Shown here: positions 53,846-61,350 of the stretch, piece after piece
Layout: the number at the start of each line of letters is the position of its first letter
Numbering within the stretch: position 1 is the stretch's first letter
From: Cesiribacter sp. SM1
Lineage (GTDB): Bacteria; Bacteroidota; Bacteroidia; Cytophagales; Cyclobacteriaceae
Assembly (NCBI RefSeq): GCF_020178975.1
Contig: NZ_JAHXBU010000088.1
Span: forward strand, 248,001-312,000
DNA: 64,000 bases
Direction: 5' to 3'
Translations under genes and position numbers: made by a program
The notes under the pieces: model-generated
Seen by the model: the letters and a program-made list of their open reading frames with translations, nothing else
Told to the model about the DNA's origin: nothing
Database searches by the model: none

Positions 53846-56101
53846 ATGGACCTCGTACACATTTTCAGGATACTCCTCAAACGTCTCTGGTTATTAATTA
53901 CTGTTCCTTTAATCACAGCGGGCATTGCATACATGCTGCTCAGGGATACGGAAGATTACTATTCCTCTACCACGCAGGTAGCAACCGGTATCACAATAAG
54001 AGAGAAGGTACAACTCAATGAAGAAAGATTTTCTCCCTGGGAGGCAGATCTGAAATTCAATAACCTTATCCAGACGTTTAAGTCTCCGGTAGTGGTGGGC
54101 TTACTGTCTTACCGGCTTATTCTGCACGACCTGGAAAGCCCCGATGCTTTCAGGACCCAGGCAGAGAGCGAGGACTTTCATAAGTACTTTAGCAAAAATG
54201 ATCTGCAGCAGGCAGCAGTTGTTTTCAGGCAAAAGCTTGATAACATGGAGGTGCTCAATGCATTCGATGACCAGGACCGTAAGCTTATAGATTTACTTAA
54301 ATTCTATGGCTACGACTACAATACCTTATCGGAAGGGGTGGGTATAGAGCGTGTAAAAAACACAGACTATATCGATATCTCCTACCTGTCTGAAAACCCC
54401 CAGCTTTCTGCTTTTGTGGTGAATACCTTTGTTGATGAATTCAGGCGTTACCACGATGTAATGCATGGACAACGTTCAGGGCAGTCGGTAGAATTTTTTG
54501 CCACACTGGTAGAAGAAAAAAGAAAAAGCCTGGATGAGAAAAGAGAACTGCTCCGTTCTTACCTGGCAGACAGCAAAGTATTGAATGCAAACCTGGAGGG
54601 AGATTCCAAAGTAAGCCAGATAGCTAATATTGAACGTGAAAAGCAGGATGAGCAAAGTAAGCTCATGGGGCTTGAACTAACCTTAAGGGATATAAACAAG
54701 CAGCTGAATTACTTTAAGAGTGATGGTGCCGGCAGTGCAAGAAACACCAGGATCGTGGAGCTGCAGAATAAGCTTGAAAGCCTGAACTCGCGTTATATTG
54801 GCAGTAATAACCAGCAACTGCGCGACAGTATAGATTTGGTGCGCAACCAGATCAAAGAAGAGTCTGCAAAAGCACAATTCGGTTTGTATGGTTCGCAGGA
54901 TAAGATTATTACCCTGGAGGAAAATAAAAACCAGACACTTCTGGAGATAGATGTGAGCAGGGGCAGGATCAGGTCGCTAGAAGGCCAGCTGGCTATGCTT
55001 AATGCCATCAAATCTGATTTTGCAGATAAAAAGTCTACAATAGCAGAGCTCGAGCGTGAAGTGGAGCTTGCTTCCAATGAATACACCTCTGCACAGGAAA
55101 AACTGAATGCCGCTAAAAACGTGGCGCTTGTAGATACCGGAAACATTCACCAGGTTATTTACGGGCAACCAGCCATTGAGCCCGAGCCATCCAAGAACTG
55201 GATCTTTATAACCATGGCCGGACTGGTGAGCCTGTTCCTTTGCCTGGTGGTTGTACTCCTGATAGAGTATGTTGACCTTTCTATCAGAACGCCGCAAAAC
55301 TTCGAAAACCAGACGCGCCTGCCGGTTGCCGGTACGCTTAACCAGATCAACGCCTCAAAGCTAGATCTGTACGACCTCTTCCATAACACCCATAAAGAGG
55401 AAAGCCTGGAAACCTTTAAGCACCTGCTGCGCAAACTGCGCTTTGAGCTGGAGGAGAGTGGTAAGCAGGTATTTCTGTTCACCAGCACCAAACAGGCAGA
55501 AGGCAAATCATTTGTGATCATGACGCTGGCCTATTCTTTAAGCCTGCTTCATAAGCGTGTGCTGATTATTGATACTAATTTCAAACACAACACGCTTACA
55601 CAAAGCCTGCTGGCCAAGCCGCAGAACACCAAGTTGCTGAATGGCTATATGGCAAATGGTAAACTGCTCTTAACCGAGGGCAATGCTGCAAAGAAAGAGG
55701 AATCTACAACGGCAGCTGCCACAGCAGATGCTGCAACAGAAACGGAAGAATCAGATCATTACTCTTTCATTTCTCCAACACACCACACCAATATAGATAT
55801 TATTGGCAGCCATGTAACCATTGCCTCTCCGGCAGAAATATTATCTGGTAAAGGGTTTAACTCGTTAATGGTAGAGTTAAAGCATCATTACGATTACATA
55901 TTCCTGGAGGGTGCTTCTCTGAACGATTATTCTGACACCAAAGAGCTGATACGCTATGCAGAAAAAGTGGTAGCAGTATTTTCAGCCCAATCGGTAATCA
56001 AGCAGCTGGATAAGGAATCTATCCGTTACCTGAAGGAGCTTAACGGTAGCCTTATGGGGGCGGTAGTAAATAAGGTGGAGCACAAGAACCTTAAGCTGTA
56101 A
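53846..56101 (+). CDS. Wzc/GumC-like chain-length determinant with degenerate tyrosine-kinase domain
   Basis: This 751-residue inner-membrane protein has a membrane helix at about 13-33, a long periplasmic coiled-coil region with the Wzz-type domain (to about 445), a second helix at about 450-472 and a cytoplasmic BY-kinase-like domain (about 500-750). The Walker A region near 547-555 reads STKQAEGKS, close to consensus. The Walker A' Asp-x-Asp is IDTNFKHN, with the second Asp replaced by Asn. The Walker B region near 685-690 reads YIFLEGAS, with Glu in place of Asp. A Thr-, Ala- and Glu-rich insert lies near 612-635. The C-terminal tail has no tyrosine cluster. It probably controls polymer length and export, but tyrosine autokinase activity is doubtful. 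Confidence 0.85.
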   Translation: MDLVHIFRILLKRLWLLITVPLITAGIAYMLLRDTEDYYSSTTQVATGITIREKVQLNEERFSPWEADLKFNNLIQTFKSPVVVGLLSYRLILHDLESPDAFRTQAESEDFHKYFSKNDLQQAAVVFRQKLDNMEVLNAFDDQDRKLIDLLKFYGYDYNTLSEGVGIERVKNTDYIDISYLSENPQLSAFVVNTFVDEFRRYHDVMHGQRSGQSVEFFATLVEEKRKSLDEKRELLRSYLADSKVLNANLEGDSKVSQIANIEREKQDEQSKLMGLELTLRDINKQLNYFKSDGAGSARNTRIVELQNKLESLNSRYIGSNNQQLRDSIDLVRNQIKEESAKAQFGLYGSQDKIITLEENKNQTLLEIDVSRGRIRSLEGQLAMLNAIKSDFADKKSTIAELEREVELASNEYTSAQEKLNAAKNVALVDTGNIHQVIYGQPAIEPEPSKNWIFITMAGLVSLFLCLVVVLLIEYVDLSIRTPQNFENQTRLPVAGTLNQINASKLDLYDLFHNTHKEESLETFKHLLRKLRFELEESGKQVFLFTSTKQAEGKSFVIMTLAYSLSLLHKRVLIIDTNFKHNTLTQSLLAKPQNTKLLNGYMANGKLLLTEGNAAKKEESTTAAATADAATETEESDHYSFISPTHHTNIDIIGSHVTIASPAEILSGKGFNSLMVELKHHYDYIFLEGASLNDYSDTKELIRYAEKVVAVFSAQSVIKQLDKESIRYLKELNGSLMGAVVNKVEHKNLKL

Positions 56102-56120
56102 TAACCATAACCACATTTTA

Positions 56121-57332
56121 GTGCAAAAGAAAGACATAGTTTGTGTTGCCCTTCCTACCTGGGAGGGCGACTATATGAAGACGATTGTTCAGATTATGTC
56201 GTTGCTGGCAAAGCGGCACAGGGTTCTTTATGTAGACTACACCTTTACCTGGAAAGATGCCCTGATGGCAGCTGTGGGCAAGCAAAAGGCTCCCTGGCAG
56301 CGTATGCTTGGCTTTACCCCAAGATTAAGAAAAATTCATACACGCTTTGGATCAGAGGTGCATGTGCTTACGCCTCCGCCTGTGATGCCTGCCAACTGGA
56401 TAACCTCTCCCGGCCTGTACAAAGCAGTGATGGCACAGGAGGGTAAGAAGGTAGGGGAGAGCGTGCGTGGGGCCATACATGACCTTGGCTTTAATAATCC
56501 AATCGTGATCAATGCCTTCAGCCCGTTTTTTGGTGTGCCCATGGCTGGTAAACTAGACGAATCCTTATTGGTTTACTACTGCTATGATGAAATCAGTGCG
56601 GCGCAATGGTGCGGCAGACATGGTGCCTGGCAGGAAGAAATTTTCATGAAACAGGCAGATGGCGTTATCACAACCTCAGATGCCCTGCTGGCTGCTAAAA
56701 GAAAACTGAACCCAGCTGCATACTTAGTGAAGAACGGGGTTGATTACAACCTTTTTCACCAGGGCTTCCGGGAGTTGCCACCGGCAAAGGAAAAACAGAA
56801 GGTGATTGGATATTTAGGCTCTGTAGATGATCGCATTGATGCCGATCTGCTTGCTTATTGCTTTGAGCAAATGCCTGAATATAAGTTTGTGATTACAGGT
56901 CGTATTGTTTCGCAGGCCATGGCCGATCGCTTCAGAAAGTATGCAAATGTAGAACTAAGGGGAGCGCGCCAACCAGAGCAGTTGCCTGCGGAAGTGGCTG
57001 GTTTTCATGCCGGTATGATACCTTTTGCCTGTAATAGTTTTACCAGGAACATCTATCCCCTGAAAATTAATGAGTACCTTGCCGCAGGCCTGCCTGTGGT
57101 AATGACAGATTTTGCTGACCTCAATGAGTTTTCAGCTATTGCTGCTGTGGCAGCCTCGAAAGAAGATTTTGTAAGAAAGCTACAGCAGGAAGTGGAGGCC
57201 GATACACCTGAGAAAAGAAAGCAAAGAGCAGGCTTTGCTATACAAAACAGCTGGGAAAGCAGGGTAGAGACCCTGGAAGAAGTGCTTCAGGATCTTTTAG
57301 AACAGAAAACAGCCAAAGCAGCGGTATATTAG
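56121..57332 (+). CDS. Glycosyltransferase, GT-B fold (family 4-like)
   Basis: This 403-residue protein starts with GTG at 56121, 19 bases after the Wzc-like stop. It has a GT-B layout: an N-terminal domain without a signal peptide, and a C-terminal domain with VIGYLGSVDDRIDADLL, YKFVITGRIVSQAM, the GMIPFACNSFTRNIYPLKINEYLAAGLPVV block and the late Glu in FADLNEFS. These fit GT4-type retaining glycosyltransferases, although the typical EX7E is not exact. It probably adds one sugar of the repeat unit at the cytoplasmic face. The next gene, a 36-residue membrane peptide, starts 25 bases later. Confidence 0.85.
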   Translation: MQKKDIVCVALPTWEGDYMKTIVQIMSLLAKRHRVLYVDYTFTWKDALMAAVGKQKAPWQRMLGFTPRLRKIHTRFGSEVHVLTPPPVMPANWITSPGLYKAVMAQEGKKVGESVRGAIHDLGFNNPIVINAFSPFFGVPMAGKLDESLLVYYCYDEISAAQWCGRHGAWQEEIFMKQADGVITTSDALLAAKRKLNPAAYLVKNGVDYNLFHQGFRELPPAKEKQKVIGYLGSVDDRIDADLLAYCFEQMPEYKFVITGRIVSQAMADRFRKYANVELRGARQPEQLPAEVAGFHAGMIPFACNSFTRNIYPLKINEYLAAGLPVVMTDFADLNEFSAIAAVAASKEDFVRKLQQEVEADTPEKRKQRAGFAIQNSWESRVETLEEVLQDLLEQKTAKAAVY

Positions 57333-57357
57333 GGAAGTTGAACAGAACGGATGATTT

Positions 57358-57468
57358 ATGGAAGAAGATCCCATCAAAAATACCAAGGAAGCAACACTGG
57401 AAAAGCTTGTATTTGTTTTTCTGGCGGCGGTGTATATATATATATTCGTAAAGATGATGTTTCTTTAA
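57358..57468 (+). CDS. 36-residue single-span membrane peptide
   Basis: This 36-codon gene starts MEEDPIKNTKEATLEK, a charged N-terminal part, followed by a hydrophobic helix (LVFVFLAAVYIYIFV) and the end KMMFL. It has the layout of a small inner-membrane protein with its N-terminus in the cytoplasm. It ends one base before the ATG of the polymerase gene at 57470, and starts 25 bases after the glycosyltransferase stop, so it is probably a real member of the operon. No family is recognised. A role as a small accessory subunit of the polymerase or the Wzc-like protein is inference from its position. Confidence 0.65.
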   Translation: MEEDPIKNTKEATLEKLVFVFLAAVYIYIFVKMMFL

Positions 57469-57469
57469 A

Positions 57470-58957
57470 ATGCCCCAGCTTATCAATCTATTAAGGATTA
57501 ACGAGGGTGAGAATAGTGGTGTTCATCCTGTCATTCGCTCAATACTGCTTTTGCTGATATTGCTGGGAGGATCGATTGCGCTTACTTTCCTGATGGTCAG
57601 CAAAGGCTGGGTTTTTGGCGTATATGCGCTGTGCCTGCTGATAGGCCTGCCTATGGCCTGGATTTGCTTCAGCAATCCCCTGCAGGCGCTGATTGCCTCT
57701 GTCATTCTTTCTTACCTGATTTTTGTGGTAAGGCGTATTTCGGGTATATATGATCTGCCCACTGGTACTGTGTCTGATGCAATACTGGTAATAGGGGTGC
57801 TGGGTGTCATGTACAGGAAAAGTAAAATTGCCGAACCACTCAAAAATCCTATCACAGTTGCCTTTTTTATCTCCATCGGATATTTGTTTATACAGGTTGC
57901 CAACCCCAATGCATTCAACATAGAAGCATGGCTTAACCTGGCACTGCGGGGTATAGCTGTTAAGGTATCTGTTTTTGTACTTTCCCTGCATGCCTTCAAG
58001 ACTAAATCTGATGTAAAAAATTTCACCATCACCTGCCTTGCGTTTGCATTTATTGCAGCCTTGTACGGCATGTACCAGGAGCTGGTGGGGCTACCCGATT
58101 TTGACCTTAAATGGGTAATGAGCGACCCGGTGCGCTACAAACTTTTCTTTATTAATGGCCAGTTAAGAAAGTGGTCAATACTGGGAGAGGTAAGTTCGTT
58201 TGGGGTAATCATGGCCTTTTCAGCAATTACAACACTTGTGCTGGCACTGGGGCCATATAAAGCCTATAAAAAAGTGCTGCTGGTTATTGCAGCATTGTGT
58301 ATGCTAGTTGGTATGAGTTATTCCGGTACACGTACTGCTTATGTAATGGTACCGGTTGGTATTGCATTTTATGTAATGCTAACCATTACCAGCCGTCGTA
58401 CCCTGGTGTTTGCAGTAATTGCTTTTGTTGCAGGTGTTGGATTGATGTTTGGCCCTTTTTATGGCGGCACGCTAAGCCGTATCAGAACGGCTTTCCAGCC
58501 TTCAGACGATCCCTCCATGCAGGTTAGGGAAGCCAATAGGGACCTGATACAGCCCTATATGCATACCCATCCGATGGGAGGTGGTGTAGGTACAACTTCC
58601 AATGCAGGCAAAAAATACTACCCGGGACACTACCTATCTGGTTTTCCTCCCGATAGCGGCTATATGTTAACGGTTCTGGAAACAGGTTATATTGGTCTGG
58701 CAATTACCTGCTGGTTATACTTTGTGACGCTGATGATAGGGGTGCGGAATTTTTTCCGATCGAGAGACCCGGTCATCAAGAATTATTATGCCGCCTATAT
58801 GGCAGCTTTTTTTGCAATCACCATTGGTAACATAGCACAAAATGCTGTGTCATACCCACCGGCAGATATTGTCAATATTTGTATCCTGGTGCTGATGTTC
58901 AGACTTAAAACGATCGACGACAACTCAACCTCTACTCATAATGAAACTATTCACTAA
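57470..58957 (+). CDS. O-antigen ligase/Wzy-type polysaccharide polymerase
   Basis: This 495-residue protein has about eleven or twelve hydrophobic segments and one large outside loop (about 335-395) with a His-containing block, YMHTHPMGGGVGTTSNAGK, typical of WaaL/Wzy-like enzymes. Arg-rich turns such as SGTRTAYVM precede the loop. The enzyme probably joins repeat units to a growing polymer on the outside of the inner membrane. The start at 57470 follows the membrane peptide stop by a single base. The end overlaps the half-length TolC-like gene by 17 bases, so translation is coupled. Confidence 0.87.
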   Translation: MPQLINLLRINEGENSGVHPVIRSILLLLILLGGSIALTFLMVSKGWVFGVYALCLLIGLPMAWICFSNPLQALIASVILSYLIFVVRRISGIYDLPTGTVSDAILVIGVLGVMYRKSKIAEPLKNPITVAFFISIGYLFIQVANPNAFNIEAWLNLALRGIAVKVSVFVLSLHAFKTKSDVKNFTITCLAFAFIAALYGMYQELVGLPDFDLKWVMSDPVRYKLFFINGQLRKWSILGEVSSFGVIMAFSAITTLVLALGPYKAYKKVLLVIAALCMLVGMSYSGTRTAYVMVPVGIAFYVMLTITSRRTLVFAVIAFVAGVGLMFGPFYGGTLSRIRTAFQPSDDPSMQVREANRDLIQPYMHTHPMGGGVGTTSNAGKKYYPGHYLSGFPPDSGYMLTVLETGYIGLAITCWLYFVTLMIGVRNFFRSRDPVIKNYYAAYMAAFFAITIGNIAQNAVSYPPADIVNICILVLMFRLKTIDDNSTSTHNETIH

Positions 58958-59657
58958 ACGGCTTTTTTTATTGCTGCCATTTTTAGCAATGCCTGTGTGT
59001 TACTCAGCTGCGCAGCAGGTGGATTACAACAGGATCATACCGGCGGCCTCTGTTGCAAATGAAGATTTTGCAGAAAAGCTGGTGCGTTTGAGCTGGCAAA
59101 ACCTACCCTCTAACATTGCAACCCAATCTCAGATTATAATTGCGGAGAATGCTGTTACCATGGCCCGCTGGTCGTGGCTGGATAGGCTTACTTTTTCTTC
59201 TAACTTAAATGAGTACACCATTGGCGCGCGTGATTTACCTGATGGTAGAACTGCTTTTTGGCCTAAATATAATTTTAACATCTCCTTTTCGCCTGGCATG
59301 ATCTTAAAGGTGCCTATGGAGATTAAAACAGCAAAGGAAAATCTTAGGCTCACCCAGCTTGCCACCGATGAGCAGAAGATACAAACCAGGAACCTGGTAC
59401 TGCAGCGCTACCAGGACTACCTGATGCAAAAACAGGTACTTGAAATGGAAGCCCGGATGCTCGAGAGTGCCACTACAGAGTTTGAGCTGAAAGAAGAACG
59501 CTTCAAGCGTGGACAGCTGTTGCTGGATGAGTACAACGAATCTGCCAGGGCGTACATGAGCCAGCAAAGACAAAAGCTTGCTGCAGAAACGAACTACATT
59601 AAAGCCAAGCTGGAGCTTGAATCTCTTATAGGTGTTAGACTGGAAGATGTTAAATAA
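58941..59657 (+). CDS. Half-length TolC-like periplasmic/outer-membrane protein
   Basis: This 238-residue protein has a signal peptide (LLLPFLAMPVCYSAAQQ) and resembles one of the two repeats of a TolC protein: helix-rich LIRLSWQNLP-type start, two strands (TFSSNLNEYT and PKYNFNISFSPG), then a long coiled-coil with IQTRNLVLQRYQDYLMQKQ and FELKEERFKRGQLLLDEY. Normal TolC proteins are twice this length with both repeats fused, so this one would have to form a hexamer rather than a trimer. It is the last gene of the operon and overlaps the polymerase gene by 17 bases. It may replace the usual Wza-type exporter, which I do not see in this window. Confidence 0.75.
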   Translation: MKLFTKRLFLLLPFLAMPVCYSAAQQVDYNRIIPAASVANEDFAEKLVRLSWQNLPSNIATQSQIIIAENAVTMARWSWLDRLTFSSNLNEYTIGARDLPDGRTAFWPKYNFNISFSPGMILKVPMEIKTAKENLRLTQLATDEQKIQTRNLVLQRYQDYLMQKQVLEMEARMLESATTEFELKEERFKRGQLLLDEYNESARAYMSQQRQKLAAETNYIKAKLELESLIGVRLEDVK

Positions 59658-59670
59658 TCAATAATCAGTG

Positions 59671-59696
59671 AAAGGCTCCAACAGGAGCCTTTTTTA
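59671..59696 (+). terminator. Terminator of the exopolysaccharide operon
   Basis: AAAGGCTCC and GGAGCCTTT form a perfect stem around AACA, followed by a T run. Confidence 0.9.
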
Positions 59697-59859
59697 TTGG
59701 CGTAACTTTAACAGCATTTACGTTCTTCAGGGAGTGCATTATTTGCTGCCCTGTTTCGCTGCTGGGGATGCGATCCATCCGCTAATGCTTAAGCTGCGGT
59801 TTGTGGTTAAGAGGCAGTAAACTCTATCTAATTTCATGTACTTATATAAGTAAAGTCTG

Positions 59860-61221
59860 TTACCTGCCCGACTGCATGGGCGGTTGGGCTGTATACTCAT
59901 GGGCGCCAACATCGAAAGAAGCACCCTGTGGGCGTGGATTTTTGTTGTAGTCAAACTCAAAGTAGGGTAGAGGAGTGCCTTTGTCTATAACCGGGCTTTG
60001 CGGGTTCAGCTGGTAGTTATCGGCAGCGGCATCCATAAACAGTACTTCATCAACCGTAGGAACAAACAGGTTATTGCTCTGGCTGAAATTTACAGTGTTG
60101 TCGATGATATAGATGTACTGGTTTCTCGAATAATAATTTTTAGGCAGGCTGCCAGGAGCAACCAGCAGGTTATTGATAAAAGTAGAGCCTTCTGTTTTGC
60201 GGGAGTACATGCGGATAGCATCGCGTTTGGGAGCGACGATTGTATTATTGTGAGCGTGAAATGCTTTGCCAGGCAATACAGTACCTCTTTCGTCGATAAA
60301 GATACCATCTACACCAGCCCTGATGATCAGGTTGTTGTACATGTATACGTCTCCCATGCCCAGGCACTGGATGCCCATGCCGCCGCCATCGATGATCAGG
60401 TTGTTGTAGTATTTACCCGTTGAGCCACCGCCTATCTGCAGGCCGTTTACCTGTACAGGTTTGAAAGGATCTGCTCCATAGCGGCGAATGGTGTTGTTGT
60501 ATACCTCTACATTTTTAGTGGCTGCACTCACCTGTATGCCATCTGCACCGGTATCTTCGGTAATGTTGTTGTACACGCGCAGGTTTTCTACTGCATGTGG
60601 GTAAAGGGTGCCGCAATCAGAAGGCTTGCCAAAATACCAGGTATGGCCAATATAAAGACCTTCACCAACTGTATGGTGGATGAAGTTATCGTGAATGGAG
60701 ACGTTCTCCATCACAAAGTTGCCCTGGTGGTATTCCTCATTTTTACAATTAGGATCCATCTTGGCCATAATGCCCGCAAAACCGGCAGAGGCAATCTCGA
60801 TGTGGTCGAGCTCAAAGTCTGATTCTGTAACATACATGGCAGTGCCCTTAGTCGCTTTCCTGATCAGGAAACCGTAGCGATGCTCCGGGCTGCCAGTGCC
60901 TGTTACCCTGAAGTAACGGCAGTTTTCGAAATTGAAGGTGCCGGCTCTTTCGGTGTTGTCAAAGACTACCTGGCCACCGCAGTTTTTGAATATGATAGGT
61001 TTCTCTTTGGTGCCCTGAAACTCCCTGAAAACCAGCCTTCCCCTCACGCCAGCTTTAATGCACACCACATCGCCTGGTTTAACGCCTGGCATATCAGATC
61101 CCCTGATGTAGCTCTTATTTGTATCCACCACATAGTCGCAGTCACAGTCCTGTGCCTGGGAATCTGCTGAGTTTAGACTAGTAAAAAAGACTAGTAAAAA
61201 TAAAAACTGATATTTCTTCAT
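59860..61221 (-). CDS. Secreted right-handed parallel beta-helix protein
   Basis: This 453-residue protein has a signal peptide ending at DSQAQ and then a chain of beta-helix repeats rich in Asn: NVSIHDNFIHHTVGEGLYIGH, VENLRVYNNITEDTGADGIQVS, VEVYNNTIRRYGAD and DVYMYNNLIIRAGVDGIFID. Such proteins are often polysaccharide lyases or epimerases, but I cannot point to catalytic residues. The C-terminal end reads SFDVGAHEY, the same closing motif as in the large neighbouring protein that starts beyond the window (DVGAHEF), so the two share a domain. No T9SS-type C-terminal domain is seen. It lies next to the exopolysaccharide operon in convergent orientation. Confidence 0.82.
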   Translation of the reverse strand: MKKYQFLFLLVFFTSLNSADSQAQDCDCDYVVDTNKSYIRGSDMPGVKPGDVVCIKAGVRGRLVFREFQGTKEKPIIFKNCGGQVVFDNTERAGTFNFENCRYFRVTGTGSPEHRYGFLIRKATKGTAMYVTESDFELDHIEIASAGFAGIMAKMDPNCKNEEYHQGNFVMENVSIHDNFIHHTVGEGLYIGHTWYFGKPSDCGTLYPHAVENLRVYNNITEDTGADGIQVSAATKNVEVYNNTIRRYGADPFKPVQVNGLQIGGGSTGKYYNNLIIDGGGMGIQCLGMGDVYMYNNLIIRAGVDGIFIDERGTVLPGKAFHAHNNTIVAPKRDAIRMYSRKTEGSTFINNLLVAPGSLPKNYYSRNQYIYIIDNTVNFSQSNNLFVPTVDEVLFMDAAADNYQLNPQSPVIDKGTPLPYFEFDYNKNPRPQGASFDVGAHEYTAQPPMQSGR

Positions 61222-61268
61222 CCTGCTAAGGCTGTATTGTACCCCGACTGTTCAGGGTGTATGCTACT

Positions 61269-61276
61269 CAAAAGTA
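61269..61276 (-). promoter_or_regulatory. Promoter -7 element of the beta-helix gene
   Basis: On the minus strand TACTTTTG matches the -7 consensus. The expected start is about 40 bases before the gene start at 61221. Confidence 0.5.
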
Positions 61277-61307
61277 TAAGAATATACTACAATAGAACGG
61301 AAAGGGC

Positions 61308-61336
61308 ATAAAAAAAGCCGGCAGCGCCGGCTTTTA
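61308..61336 (-). terminator. Terminator of the large modular secreted protein gene
   Basis: AAAGCCGGC and GCCGGCTTT form a perfect 9-base-pair stem around three bases, with a T run on the minus strand. It separates the large gene from the beta-helix gene. Confidence 0.85.
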
Positions 61337-61350
61337 ATTATTGGTTAAGA

